A stretch of 64,000 bases of DNA from an uncultured Bacteroidia bacterium (GCA_902785785.1 CADAAA010000002.1:62001-126000); one strand, 5' to 3'. Positions 1 to 9,307 are shown, numbered from the stretch's first letter. Notes: generated by a model not told the origin, from the letters alone. Numbers and translations: made by a program.

Positions 1-2667
1 GTCACCATCAAGAAAGATACTATCGAGTATAATGCTACTGCCTTCAAGACCACTGAGAGCGATGTCCTCGAGGACCTTTTGAAGAAGCTCCCCGGTGTCG
101 AGGTCAACGATGACGGCTCCATCGTCGTCAACGGACAGACCGTCACCAAGGTGTACATGGAGGGCAAGACCTTCTTCATGGACGATCCCCAGATCGCCAC
201 GAAGAACATTCCCGCCAAGCTCGTCGAGAAGGTCAAGGTAGTCCAGAAGAAGTCCGACCAGGCTGAGTTCACCGGCATCGATGACGGCCAGGAGGAGACA
301 GTCCTCGACCTCTCCGTCGTTGGCGGTACCATGAGCGGCCTCATGGCCAACATCACCGCAGGTGTCGGACACGACATCCCTTCCACCGCTGCTCCCAATT
401 CGAGCAACAACGTCTCCGCTCTTACCAATTATGATGATTATCGTTACCAGGGTAACCTCTTCCTCGGCAACTTCACCAACGGCACCCAGATCTTCGTCAT
501 CGGTAACGCCAACAACGGCGCCGGCGGCATGGGCTTCGGTGGTGGCGGCATGGGCGGCGGCATGATGGGTGGCGGCGGCATGATGGGTGGTGGCGGCATG
601 ATGGGCGGCGGCTTCGGCGGCGGTGTCACCAGTTCCTACATGCTCGGTTCCAACCTCGGCTTCAACCTCTTCGACGACAAGATGGAGGCCAGCGGCAACT
701 ATAGCTTCAACGGCAGTAACACTGACTCCCAGTCCAGCACTTACAACAAAAACACTCTCGAGAAGCTTGGGTATGACCAGATCACCAAGAGGAACAGCAG
801 CTCCCTTTCTGACAGCCAGGGACACAGCATAAGCATGCGTATCGAGCATACTTTCAGCCCCAGTGCATCCCTCATCTTCCAGCCTCAGTTCAGCTACAGG
901 ACGTCCGGTTCGGAGTCTGTCAGCAGTTCTTCCACGCAGTGGGATTACTCTCCATACGACAAGTATAATTACGGTCTGGTGGATCAGAATCAAAGCGACA
1001 GCTGGAACAGTTCCAGTACCAAGAACTACAGTGCCTCCGGTAATCTTATGTACCGCCAGCGCATCGTCATCCCCGGCCGTACCCTTACTGTGAACGTCAG
1101 GTATAACCTCAGCAACAGCCTTACTGACGGATTCACCCAATCCTTGACGAACTCCCTCATTAAGGGAACGAGTGATTACCGTACCACTATTGTGAACCAG
1201 AGGAACGATCAGACCAGCAAGCAGGCATCCATCAATGCCACCGCTACATACACCGAGCCTCTCGGCAACTACTTCTACGTGGAGGGAAACTACTCCTACG
1301 GATGGAATCACTCCCTTTCTGAGAAGAACGTTTACAACAGCGGAAGCAATGACGGCTTCACTCCGGAAAAGCACGATTATATCCCCTCGGGTGAGATATT
1401 CGACCCCAGCTACTCCAACAGCATCCTGAACAATTACGTGAACCAGAGCATAGGTGTCAACCTCCTCTATCAGGGTGACTATCTACGTGCCCAGGTCGGT
1501 GCAAGCCTCCGTCCTACCAGGACCCACAATGCCACTACCAGGGCAGCATATCAGATCGATACCACTTTCACGGTTTACAACTGGTCTCCTAATGCCCAGA
1601 TTATCTGGGATGCCAACGACTATCTGAACGTCCGCTTCTTCTACCGCGGTAACTCCAGCCAGCCGAGCATCTCTCAGTTGATGCCTGTACCTGACAACTC
1701 CAACCCTATCAACGTTTCGCTTGGTAATCCTTCCCTGGCTCCTTACTTCTCGCACAACATCAACGGTGAATTCCGTTTCAACAACCGCCAGAAGTTCTCG
1801 TCCGCCAACCTCCGCTTCAATGCCGGTATGGTCCAGAACCCTATCGTGAATGCCCAGATGATTCTTGAAGGTGGATATGTCTTCACAATGCCTTTCAATG
1901 GCCATGACACCTACAACGGCAGCATCAACCTCACTACGAACAATCCTATCTTCACGACCAGGTTCACCCTGTCCACCCAGACCGGTATCAACGGATCCCG
2001 CAACTATTCCTATACCGGAAACAATATCGATGTGACCAAGTACTTCAGCGACAATACTTTTTCTGACTTCAACTATGCTGCATTCCTCAATGACTACAGC
2101 GATATAAGCCACAGCAAGGATTTCATCTTGCAGTCCAATACGTCCCTGAGTGCCAACGAGCGCATCACCTTTACCTGGCGTGCCGATGACTTCGACTTCC
2201 GCATCGGTGCCAGCACCAACTACCAGAGGACCTATGTCGACCAGTCCGTCACAAGTTCGACGTTCCGTAACGCTGCGACAAGTTCCTTCACCTGGAACTG
2301 GGAGCTCCCCGGCATCACCTTCGATACTGACGTGAACTATATGTGGTACAACGGTTTCGAGACCAATCCCGGTAATACTCTCCTTTGGAATATGGAGATC
2401 GAGAAGCTCCTTTTCAAGAACCAGGCTTCCCTCTCTCTGCGCGGATATGACCTCCTTGGCCAGACCAAAAACTTCTCCGTCAGCACCAACGGTACCAATT
2501 ATACCGAGTCCTTCACGAACTCCCTTGGCCGTTATGTCATCGTAGCCTTCACCTGGCGCTTCAACTCCTTCGGAGGACAGCGCGGCCGCGGCGGAATGGG
2601 CGGCATGGGCGGCGGCCGTGGAATGGGCGGCGGCATGATGGGCGGTGGAATGCCCCCGATGTTCTAG
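1..2667 (+). CDS. Outer membrane beta-barrel (TonB-receptor-like) protein, 5' partial
   Basis: The reading frame is open from the first base, so the N-terminus (signal peptide and probably a carboxypeptidase-regulatory-like domain) lies outside the window; 888 residues are visible. The first ~100 residues match the plug-like start of the Bacteroidota outer membrane beta-barrel family (EDLLKKLPGVEV, then VYMEGKTFF). The rest is a long series of alternating aromatic/polar strands typical of an outer membrane barrel. Two low-complexity stretches made almost only of Gly and Met stand out, around residues 170-209 and in the last ~30 residues. The protein should sit in the outer membrane; its substrate cannot be told. 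A clear terminator follows the stop codon, so it is the last gene of its transcript. An Oar-like or unusual TonB-dependent receptor is an alternative label. Confidence 0.85.
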   Translation, partial: VTIKKDTIEYNATAFKTTESDVLEDLLKKLPGVEVNDDGSIVVNGQTVTKVYMEGKTFFMDDPQIATKNIPAKLVEKVKVVQKKSDQAEFTGIDDGQEETVLDLSVVGGTMSGLMANITAGVGHDIPSTAAPNSSNNVSALTNYDDYRYQGNLFLGNFTNGTQIFVIGNANNGAGGMGFGGGGMGGGMMGGGGMMGGGGMMGGGFGGGVTSSYMLGSNLGFNLFDDKMEASGNYSFNGSNTDSQSSTYNKNTLEKLGYDQITKRNSSSLSDSQGHSISMRIEHTFSPSASLIFQPQFSYRTSGSESVSSSSTQWDYSPYDKYNYGLVDQNQSDSWNSSSTKNYSASGNLMYRQRIVIPGRTLTVNVRYNLSNSLTDGFTQSLTNSLIKGTSDYRTTIVNQRNDQTSKQASINATATYTEPLGNYFYVEGNYSYGWNHSLSEKNVYNSGSNDGFTPEKHDYIPSGEIFDPSYSNSILNNYVNQSIGVNLLYQGDYLRAQVGASLRPTRTHNATTRAAYQIDTTFTVYNWSPNAQIIWDANDYLNVRFFYRGNSSQPSISQLMPVPDNSNPINVSLGNPSLAPYFSHNINGEFRFNNRQKFSSANLRFNAGMVQNPIVNAQMILEGGYVFTMPFNGHDTYNGSINLTTNNPIFTTRFTLSTQTGINGSRNYSYTGNNIDVTKYFSDNTFSDFNYAAFLNDYSDISHSKDFILQSNTSLSANERITFTWRADDFDFRIGASTNYQRTYVDQSVTSSTFRNAATSSFTWNWELPGITFDTDVNYMWYNGFETNPGNTLLWNMEIEKLLFKNQASLSLRGYDLLGQTKNFSVSTNGTNYTESFTNSLGRYVIVAFTWRFNSFGGQRGRGGMGGMGGGRGMGGGMMGGGMPPMF

Positions 2668-2685
2668 TCTTTACGAAATATTGGT

Positions 2686-2729
2686 AAAAGAATCCGTGAA
2701 ACGGGTAATTCCGTGTCACGGATTCTTTT
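2686..2729 (+). terminator. Rho-independent terminator after the barrel gene
   Basis: AAAAGAATCCGTGA pairs perfectly with TCACGGATTCTTTT (14 bp) and the second arm runs into a T tract. It lies 18 bases after the stop codon at 2667. The symmetric A and T ends mean it could work in both directions. Confidence 0.85.
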
Positions 2730-2737
2730 TATATTTG
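2730..2737 (+). promoter_or_regulatory. -7 promoter box for the aldo/keto reductase
   Basis: TATATTTG fits the Bacteroidota -7 consensus TAnnTTTG. It starts directly at the end of the upstream terminator and lies 25 bases before the ATG at 2763. No convincing -33 box is visible because the terminator stem occupies that position. Confidence 0.6.
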
Positions 2738-2762
2738 CATAATCAATGAATTGAACGTCAAG

Positions 2763-4160
2763 ATGAGCAAAAAGATTACGCGCCGCGAGGCCATCAAGGA
2801 CATGTTCTTTGTCGGAGTCGGTCTCGCTTCCGCAGGTACGCTTATGCAGGCCTGCGCTTCCCGCGGCGGCTCGAAGGCTGCCGCCGGGGTCAGTTTCACC
2901 CCCATGCCTGATGCACCCGAAGGGTCCAAGGTGGATACCCGCCGTTGGGACAGCCTGGGCTGCGAGCTGAGCCTTCTCGGCCTCGGCTGCATGCGCCTGC
3001 CCTCCATACCTAATGCCAACGGCCGTGGCAGCCACCTCGACCAGGAGGCGGTCAACGCTATGATCGACTACGCCATCGCGCACGGCGTCAACTATTTCGA
3101 TACCGCTCCCGCATACGGCGAATCCGAAGTCGTCACAGGCAATGCCCTCAGCAGGCATCCCCGCGAGTCATATATGATTGCGACCAAGATGTCCAACTTC
3201 GCTTTCGGCCCCGGCAATTCTCCGACCCTCGACGGTGCCAAGGAGATGTTCGAGCGCTCGCTCAAGAACCTCCAGGTGGACTATGTCGATTTCCTCCTCT
3301 GCCATGCCGTTTCGTCTTACTCCGAGCTCGAGTCGCGTTTCCTCAACAACGGCGTGCTTGACTATCTCAAGGAGCAGAAGGCTGCAGGCCGCATCAAGCA
3401 TCTTGGATTCTCGTTCCACGGCAACAACGCAGCGTTGCCCAAGATCCTCGACGCTTCTGAGTGGGATTTCGTCCAGATCCAACTCAACTATGTCGACTGG
3501 AAGGAGATCGATGGTGACTCCGGCCCTACCGAGAGCGAAAAGGCTGCATCCGAGACCCTTTACAATACTCTGGTAGAGCGCGGCATTCCCGTCCTCGTGA
3601 TGGAGCCCGTCAAGGGAGGCGCCCTTGCCAATGTCAGCGACGCCCTCAAGGCCAGGATGGCCGAGCGTCATCCGGGCCTCAGCCCGGCCGGCAACGCCCT
3701 CACTTTCGTCGGCTCTCTGCCGGGCGTGATGGTCACCCTGAGCGGCATGTCCAATATGGACCAGCTCAAGGAGAACGTCGCATTGTTCACCGACTTCAAG
3801 CCTTTCGACCAGACGGAGATGGACTATATGCAGACCATTGCCGACCTTTACAAGTCCAATGTCCATGTCCCCTGTACTGCCTGCTCGTATTGCATGCCTT
3901 GCCCCAACGGAGTCGACATCCCCGGCAATTTCAAGGTGTTCAATACCGCCAGCGACGAGCTCAGGATCCCCGATCCCACGCATCCCGGAAAGGAATTCAA
4001 ACAGAACCGCAAGGTCTTCCTCAAGGCTTTCAAGGATCTGGGAGCTGGAAGCGCCGACGCCTGCATCGACTGCAACGCCTGCCTGCCCAAGTGCCCGCAG
4101 CATATCCGCATTCCGGACCAGCTGCATATGATCAGTGATCTCGTCGCTAAAGTGAGGTAG
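2763..4160 (+). CDS. Tat-exported aldo/keto reductase with C-terminal 4Fe-4S clusters
   Basis: 465 residues. The ATG at 2763 is preferred over an in-frame TTG at 2751 because it lies the right distance from the promoter and gives a compact signal peptide. The N-terminus has a twin-arginine motif (TRREAIK, Arg7-Arg8), a hydrophobic segment and a lipobox-like LMQAC with Cys31, so it may be a Tat lipoprotein. The aldo/keto reductase barrel follows, with the catalytic Asp/Tyr context DTAPAYGES and the Lys of MIATKMS. The C-terminus carries two cysteine clusters, CTACSYCMPCP and CIDCNACLPKCP, as in ferredoxin-like oxidoreductases of the family. It probably reduces a carbonyl substrate in the periplasm; the substrate is unknown. 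Its stop codon abuts that of convergent lnt with no spacer. Confidence 0.88.
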   Translation: MSKKITRREAIKDMFFVGVGLASAGTLMQACASRGGSKAAAGVSFTPMPDAPEGSKVDTRRWDSLGCELSLLGLGCMRLPSIPNANGRGSHLDQEAVNAMIDYAIAHGVNYFDTAPAYGESEVVTGNALSRHPRESYMIATKMSNFAFGPGNSPTLDGAKEMFERSLKNLQVDYVDFLLCHAVSSYSELESRFLNNGVLDYLKEQKAAGRIKHLGFSFHGNNAALPKILDASEWDFVQIQLNYVDWKEIDGDSGPTESEKAASETLYNTLVERGIPVLVMEPVKGGALANVSDALKARMAERHPGLSPAGNALTFVGSLPGVMVTLSGMSNMDQLKENVALFTDFKPFDQTEMDYMQTIADLYKSNVHVPCTACSYCMPCPNGVDIPGNFKVFNTASDELRIPDPTHPGKEFKQNRKVFLKAFKDLGAGSADACIDCNACLPKCPQHIRIPDQLHMISDLVAKVR

Positions 4161-5759
4161 TTATTTCCTGATAAGGAAACGCACGAGGAGCGCCAGCAGG
4201 AAGAGAAGGAATACGAAGGTGCAGATCCTGCCTGTGATGTCTCCGTTTTCGGCAAAGAATGTGACCCTGGAGTTGAAGTTGACGCTTCCCTCCAGGGTTG
4301 CCTTTTCCCACCACGGGCCGCGCTCGAGGATGCGGCCCTTCTGGTCGATGAAGCAGGAGATGCCGGTATTGCCGCAGCGGGCGATATCGCGCCTGAGCTC
4401 GATGGCCCGCAGGGCCGAATAGCTCAGGTGCTGCCTGTAGCCCGGTGTATTACCCCACCAGGCGTCATTTGTGATGACGGTCAGGAACTTGGCTCCCTTT
4501 CTGACATACTCGGTGCAGTACTCTCCAAATACCGATTCATAGCAGATGGCGCAGCCGTATGGGATGCCGAAGGCATGCAGGAGTGTGACTTCGGGCTGTC
4601 CGACGCAGCGTCCAATGCCGGTGTTGAGTAAGCGTGCGAGAGGAAGTATGACCTTTGGAAAGGGAGTCATCTCCGTACCGACGACCAGCCGGCTCTTATG
4701 GAATATCTCGGTTGTGCCGTCGGCCTTGAGGTCGAGGGCGGAGTTGTGCCTCTGGATCCAGCCTCCCTGGTCGATCTTGAAGTCGCAGGGATCCCTGGGT
4801 TCCGCATCGGGATAGTATTCGCGCGATGACGCCCCGAAAAGTATCTCCGTGCCTGGATGCTCGTTCAGGAACTGAACGAAGCGCCTCCAGGTGGGACTGG
4901 TCTCATATTCTCCAACGACGATGTCGTTTGTGAATGTCTCGGGGGCGACTACTAGCAGGGGAGAGCCTGATACGTGTCCGGCCAGTCCCTCCTCGGCCAC
5001 TTCCATCAGGATGGCGTTCTGCTGGTTCTGGTTCAGGAACTCGAATTTCTGGTAAGGATCGAGGTTGGGCTGGCAGACCAGCACGTCCAGGCTGCCTTCG
5101 GATACTTCCTTGTAGCGTCCGCCAATGATGGCGGAAGTGACTGCCGGCCCGATGAACACCAGCAGGAGACCTGCGACGGAGGCGATGCGTGCCTTGGCGT
5201 TCCATCGCTCCGTCCGGCCGTCATGCAGCGCTGTGATGAAGCCGAACAGTGCAAGGTTGCACGTCCATATCCAGAGCGATCCTCCGAGCGCGCCGGTGTA
5301 TTCATACCATTGGGCAAGGCCGGTGGAACGGGCGAAAGCATTGCCCAGCACCAACCATGGCCAGGATATCTGCGCGCTGAAATACGCACGCTCCCATGCT
5401 ATCCACATCGTGGCAAGGAAGAGATAGGGGAGAGCTCCCTTGAACTTCTTTTTCGACAGGCGGAAAAGCCCGAATATGACCGACATCTGGAGGGCGTTGG
5501 CAAGGACGGCGAAGACACCGCCGCCGACGGTGGCCCAGCATACCCAGAAAGTCGTGAATGCGTTCCAGAGGACGAATGCCCCGTAATGCCACATCCAGAA
5601 GCGTCTGACACCATGTGCGGAGGCATAGCGTTCCATCATGAGCAGGGGGATGAAGCCGAAAAGGGCGAGGAATCCGGTATGTGGTATGAGCCAGGGGAGG
5701 CTCATAAGGACTGCGAAGGCCAGCATGAGCGCTGCCATGGGGCTGTTGTTTCGGGGCAT
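4161..5759 (-). CDS. lnt: Apolipoprotein N-acyltransferase
   Basis: 532 residues. Lnt transfers the third acyl chain to the N-terminal cysteine of lipoproteins at the inner membrane. The first ~230 residues form several hydrophobic membrane segments and the rest is a nitrilase-like periplasmic domain. The catalytic triad is recognisable: Glu274 in VVAPETF, Lys355 in FHKSRLV and Cys406 in CAICYES. A final membrane helix (FVFLLFLLALLVRFLI) ends the protein, as in the family. The many lipoproteins in this window (SusD, DUF4249, DUF3823, FISUMP, ApbE) would be its substrates. It is convergent with the aldo/keto reductase and divergent from the PASTA gene. Confidence 0.95.
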   Translation of the reverse strand: MPRNNSPMAALMLAFAVLMSLPWLIPHTGFLALFGFIPLLMMERYASAHGVRRFWMWHYGAFVLWNAFTTFWVCWATVGGGVFAVLANALQMSVIFGLFRLSKKKFKGALPYLFLATMWIAWERAYFSAQISWPWLVLGNAFARSTGLAQWYEYTGALGGSLWIWTCNLALFGFITALHDGRTERWNAKARIASVAGLLLVFIGPAVTSAIIGGRYKEVSEGSLDVLVCQPNLDPYQKFEFLNQNQQNAILMEVAEEGLAGHVSGSPLLVVAPETFTNDIVVGEYETSPTWRRFVQFLNEHPGTEILFGASSREYYPDAEPRDPCDFKIDQGGWIQRHNSALDLKADGTTEIFHKSRLVVGTEMTPFPKVILPLARLLNTGIGRCVGQPEVTLLHAFGIPYGCAICYESVFGEYCTEYVRKGAKFLTVITNDAWWGNTPGYRQHLSYSALRAIELRRDIARCGNTGISCFIDQKGRILERGPWWEKATLEGSVNFNSRVTFFAENGDITGRICTFVFLLFLLALLVRFLIRK

Positions 5760-5783
5760 GTCTTTTCAATAAATGGACATGAA

Positions 5784-5791
5784 CAAATATA
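5784..5791 (-). promoter_or_regulatory. -7 promoter box for lnt
   Basis: The minus strand reads TATATTTG, an exact TAnnTTTG match, 24 bases before the lnt start codon. It is the left half of a compact divergent promoter pair with the box at 5804. Confidence 0.6.
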
Positions 5792-5803
5792 ATGAATTAT
5801 TTG

Positions 5804-5811
5804 TAACTTTG
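5804..5811 (+). promoter_or_regulatory. -7 promoter box for the PASTA-rluD operon
   Basis: TAACTTTG is an exact TAnnTTTG match 20 bases before the PASTA gene ATG. The two divergent -7 boxes are only 12 bases apart, so the two promoters must share or compete for the same DNA. Confidence 0.65.
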
Positions 5812-5831
5812 CGTTTGATTACAAGTCAAGC

Positions 5832-6617
5832 ATGGAAGAAACTACCAATACCAAGAAATTCTGGTTCCTGAAGAACATCTTCGGAGCGGTGCTGTTCTTC
5901 GTGGCTCTTGCACTCGTGGCCAATGTCCTGCTCGGGATATTCACCCACCACGGCAAGGTCATCGAAGTCCCCGACATGGTCGGCCTCAGCGTCCGCGAGG
6001 CGGACCGCGTGGCCGACTCCACCGGCGTCCGCATCGATGTCGTGGACTCCATCTATGTTCGCGGCATGGCCAAGGGCGCCGTCTACAAGCAGAATCCCGC
6101 TGCCGGCGCCAGTGTCAAGAAAGGTCGCAGGATCATGCTCACCATCAATGCTACTGTGCCCAAGAAGGTCACCATGCCCAACCTTGTCGGCTATTCCATG
6201 CGCCAGGCCAAGGCCGAGCTTTCTTCCCGAGGCCTCAATCTGGGCAAGCTTGTATATGTGGACGACATCGCCACCAACAACGTGCTTAAGCAGCAGCAGC
6301 GCGGCCGGGATGTCCGGCCCGGCAGCAGCGTCGAGAGCGGGTCGGACATCGACCTCGTCGTAGGATTGAACGGGTCGGACAACCGCACCTATGTGCCCAA
6401 CGTGAGGGGCATGAAGTATATCCGTGCCGTGGATGTCATACACGAGAACTCCTTGAATATCAGCAGTCTGATATTTGACGAGAGTGTCCGTAACTACAGC
6501 GACAGCATCAATTCCGTCGTATACCGCCAGAGTCCGGGAGCCTCTTCCGCTCCTTCCCTCATGGGCTCTTCCGTTTCTTTGTACCTCACGGTAGATCCCG
6601 AGCGCATCCCTAAATAA
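5832..6617 (+). CDS. PASTA-domain membrane protein
   Basis: 261 residues. A short cytoplasmic N-terminus is followed by one membrane helix (FGAVLFFVALALVANVLLG, about residues 17-36). Three PASTA repeats follow (about 44-108, 110-178, 183-255), each starting with a V/MPNLVG-like motif (EVPDMVG, TMPNLVG, YVPNVRG). PASTA domains bind muropeptides or unlinked peptidoglycan in other bacteria. Here there is no attached Ser/Thr kinase or penicillin-binding domain, so it is a membrane-anchored PASTA protein of unknown exact role on the periplasmic side. The pseudouridine synthase gene begins 5 bases downstream, so the two are co-transcribed. Confidence 0.88.
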   Translation: MEETTNTKKFWFLKNIFGAVLFFVALALVANVLLGIFTHHGKVIEVPDMVGLSVREADRVADSTGVRIDVVDSIYVRGMAKGAVYKQNPAAGASVKKGRRIMLTINATVPKKVTMPNLVGYSMRQAKAELSSRGLNLGKLVYVDDIATNNVLKQQQRGRDVRPGSSVESGSDIDLVVGLNGSDNRTYVPNVRGMKYIRAVDVIHENSLNISSLIFDESVRNYSDSINSVVYRQSPGASSAPSLMGSSVSLYLTVDPERIPK

Positions 6618-6622
6618 CAGCC

Positions 6623-7708
6623 ATGGCCGACTTTCCCGACGACGAGCTGGACATCCTTCCCGATGAGGGCCAGGACCTCCTCCCCGGCGACGAGGAGCAG
6701 GGCATGTTCGAGCATTTCCGCTTTGTCGTAGACAGGGGGCAGGAGCCCGTGCGCGTGGACAAATACATGTCCTCACACATGGAGGACACTTCGCGACACC
6801 GCATCCAGTGCGCCATCAAGGAACAGTACGTCCAGGTGAACGGCAAGGTCGTAAAGGCCAACTATATCGTCAGGCCGGAGGACGTGATAAGCTTCGTCAT
6901 GCCTTACCGCCGCCGCGGCCTTGAGATCGTCCCTCAGGATATCCCCCTCGACATAGTGTTCGAGGATGACGACGTGCTGATGGTGAACAAGCCGGCAGGC
7001 ATGGTCGTCCATCCGGGCCACGGTCATTATGAGAGCACTCTCATCAATGCGCTTGCGTTCCATCTGGGCATCTCGCAGGGCCCCGAGGCCGAGGATGAGC
7101 GCATGGGCATACTTGTACACCGCATCGACAAGGATACTTCCGGCCTGCTGGTCGTGGCCAAAAATGACGAGGCCCAGCTCAATCTCGCGAAACAGTTCTT
7201 CGAGCACAGCATCGACCGTGTCTACGTCGCCGTCGTCTGGGGCAATATCAAGGAGGATGAAGGGACGATAGACGCCAATATCGGCCGCGATCCCAACGAC
7301 CGCCTGCGTTTCCGTGTTTACGACGATCCGGAGAAAGGCAAGCACGCTGTGACGCATTACCGCGTCCTGGAACGCTTCGGCTTCGTGACGGTCATCGAGT
7401 GTCGCCTGGAGACCGGCCGCACGCATCAGATACGCGTGCACATGGCATCTATCGGCCATCCGCTCTTCGGCGACGAGCGCTATGGCGGCACCGAGATACG
7501 CAAGGGCACCATCTACGCCAAATACCGCCAGTTCATACAGAACTGCTTCGAGCTCTGCCCGCGCCAGGCGCTGCACGCGGCGGTCCTGGGCTTTACGCAT
7601 CCCCGCACCCGCGAGCGCATCCGTTTCGAGGTGCCCATTCCCGCCGACATGCAGGCCCTCATCGCCAAGTGGCGGGCATATACCCAAGAAAAAAGAGAGG
7701 AGCTCTAA
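6623..7708 (+). CDS. rluD: RluA/RluD-family 23S rRNA pseudouridine synthase
   Basis: 361 residues. An acidic N-terminal extension (~28 residues) precedes an S4 RNA-binding domain (VRVDKYMSSH to about residue 95) and the catalytic pseudouridine synthase domain. The signature HRIDKDTSGLL carries the catalytic Asp169, and RTHQIRVH and GDERYGG are further family motifs. RluD modifies helix 69 of 23S rRNA; within the RluA family the exact site cannot be assigned with certainty. It is transcribed with the PASTA gene. Its stop codon overlaps the stop of convergent rng, and both stops sit in the loop of a hairpin (7695-7721). Confidence 0.9.
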   Translation: MADFPDDELDILPDEGQDLLPGDEEQGMFEHFRFVVDRGQEPVRVDKYMSSHMEDTSRHRIQCAIKEQYVQVNGKVVKANYIVRPEDVISFVMPYRRRGLEIVPQDIPLDIVFEDDDVLMVNKPAGMVVHPGHGHYESTLINALAFHLGISQGPEAEDERMGILVHRIDKDTSGLLVVAKNDEAQLNLAKQFFEHSIDRVYVAVVWGNIKEDEGTIDANIGRDPNDRLRFRVYDDPEKGKHAVTHYRVLERFGFVTVIECRLETGRTHQIRVHMASIGHPLFGDERYGGTEIRKGTIYAKYRQFIQNCFELCPRQALHAAVLGFTHPRTRERIRFEVPIPADMQALIAKWRAYTQEKREEL

Positions 7709-7721
7709 AAGAGCTTCTCTC
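7689..7721 (-). terminator. rng terminator across the convergent rluD/rng ends
   Basis: GAGAGGAGCTC (7695-7705) pairs with GAGCTTCTCTC (7711-7721), with one G-T wobble and loop TAAAA. On the minus strand the stem is followed by six T residues (7694-7689), so it should end rng transcription. The loop holds both stop codons: TAA of rluD at 7706-7708 and the complement of TAG of rng at 7705-7707. Confidence 0.75.
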
Positions 7722-9267
7722 CATTCTCCTTGTAGAATTCATATTGCAGGACGGTGAAGTCGTTGCTTTCGCTGACTTTAACCTTGCATTTGTACTTCCT
7801 TCTCCATTTGCTGACGAAGGACGAAAGTCCCCGTGTCAGGTAGGCTCCCAGTATAGGGCTCACTTTCAGGGTGATGGACCTAAGGCCGTTGTCCCGGACA
7901 AGTTCCGCGAGGTCGCGCTCGATCTGCTCGTCTATGACGGCGCTCGATGTAATCTTGCCCGTGCCGTGGCAGAGGGGACAGATCTCGGCCGTGTTGATCT
8001 GGATCGCCGGGCGTATGCGCTGGCGCGTGATCTGCATCAGCCCGAACTTGGTGAGGGGCAGCACGTTGTGCTTGGCCCTGTCCTTGTCCATGAGCTCCTG
8101 CATGTGCTTGAAGAGGCTGTTGCGGTGCTCTCCCGACGCCATGTCGATGAAGTCCACGATCACGATGCCTCCCATGTCGCGCAGCCTGAGCTGACGTGCG
8201 ATCTCTTCCGCTGCGAGCTTGTTCACCTCGAAGGTGTTCTCTTCCTGGTCCGTGGTCTTGGCCCTCGTGCCGCTGTTGACGTCGATCACGTTGAGGGCTT
8301 CCGTAGACTCTATCACCAGGTAGGCTCCCTGCTTCATCGGGACCACCTTCCCGAAAGAACTCTTGATCTGGCGGCTGACTTCGAAATGGTCGAAGATCGG
8401 CTCCTTGCCTTCGTAGAGTTTGACGATTTTCTCCTGCTCCGGAGAGATCAGGGAAATATACTTCTTTGTTTCCTCGTAGATCTTGACGTCGTTCACATGT
8501 ACGTTGGTGAACGTTTCGTTCAGAAGGTCCCGGAGGATGGTGGTGGTTTTGGAATACTCCGTGAAGAGCAGGCCTATACCCTTGTCCTTGGCGATCCTCT
8601 TCCAGGAGCTTTCCCACTTTTCGATGAGCGAGCGCAGTTCTCCGACCAGTACGGCGGCGTTCTTGCCTTCCGCGGCGGTACGGATGATGGCTCCGTAATT
8701 CTTGGGAAGAATGCTCCTGACGAGCGTTTCAAGCCGTTTTTTCTCTTCCTTTGAAGAGATCTTCTGGGATATGCTCACCTTCTCTGCGAAGGGAAGCAGT
8801 ACAATGTTGCGTCCTGCCAATGAAATTTCCGCCGTCAGCCGGGATCCCTTGGTGGAGATGGGTTCCTTGACTATCTGGGCTATGATCATCTGCCCTACTT
8901 TCAGCACATCCTCGATGTGTCCCTCCTTCGCGAGTATGGGCCCTATCGGAATGCTCGAATAAAGCTTGTGCAGATCGGTGTTGGGGTTGGACTTCCTTAC
9001 GAACTCGTCGAACGAGGTGAAGTACAACCCGAGATCCAGATAGTGGACGAACGCTTCCTTGGAGTCTCCGATGTCGACAAATGCGGCGTTCAGCGCCGGC
9101 ATGACCTTCTTGACCCTTCCGAGGAAGACATCTCCGATCGAATAAGTGTGACCCTGACTGGATTCCTTGTTGAGCTCGATCAGCCTGTGGTTTTCCATCA
9201 AGGCGATCTGGACCTCCTTCGAACCGACGTCGACTATGAGGTCTTTTTCGATTTTCTCAGTTTCCAT
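7705..9267 (-). CDS. rng: Ribonuclease G/E family endoribonuclease
   Basis: 520 residues. The ATG at 9267 (METEKIEKDLIVDVGS) is chosen; an in-frame TTG at 9309 would run back into the upstream terminator. The order is an N-terminal S1 domain (YSIGDVFLGRVKKVMPALNA), then the RNase E/G catalytic region with the metal-binding aspartates in NVIDVNSG and IVIVDFIDM, and the zinc-link motif CPLCHGTG. RNase G trims rRNA 5' ends and degrades mRNA in the cytoplasm. The length fits RNase G rather than the longer RNase E with its degradosome tail. It lies downstream of HU and the 29-residue basic protein but behind a strong terminator, so it probably has its own promoter. Confidence 0.93.
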   Translation of the reverse strand: METEKIEKDLIVDVGSKEVQIALMENHRLIELNKESSQGHTYSIGDVFLGRVKKVMPALNAAFVDIGDSKEAFVHYLDLGLYFTSFDEFVRKSNPNTDLHKLYSSIPIGPILAKEGHIEDVLKVGQMIIAQIVKEPISTKGSRLTAEISLAGRNIVLLPFAEKVSISQKISSKEEKKRLETLVRSILPKNYGAIIRTAAEGKNAAVLVGELRSLIEKWESSWKRIAKDKGIGLLFTEYSKTTTILRDLLNETFTNVHVNDVKIYEETKKYISLISPEQEKIVKLYEGKEPIFDHFEVSRQIKSSFGKVVPMKQGAYLVIESTEALNVIDVNSGTRAKTTDQEENTFEVNKLAAEEIARQLRLRDMGGIVIVDFIDMASGEHRNSLFKHMQELMDKDRAKHNVLPLTKFGLMQITRQRIRPAIQINTAEICPLCHGTGKITSSAVIDEQIERDLAELVRDNGLRSITLKVSPILGAYLTRGLSSFVSKWRRKYKCKVKVSESNDFTVLQYEFYKENGEKLF

Positions 9268-9307
9268 CAGGAAATTGCATTTTAAAGAACGTTTCTCAAA
9301 GTATGAC

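Noticed and set aside
520..627. Short tandem repeat as a mobile or CRISPR element
   Set aside because: The repeat is in frame within the barrel gene and encodes its Gly/Met loop; spacers and conserved repeat ends are absent.
4164..4179. TTTCCT-gata-AGGAAA repeat at the aldo/keto reductase / lnt junction
   Set aside because: Only 6 bp, no T tract, and fully inside lnt codons.
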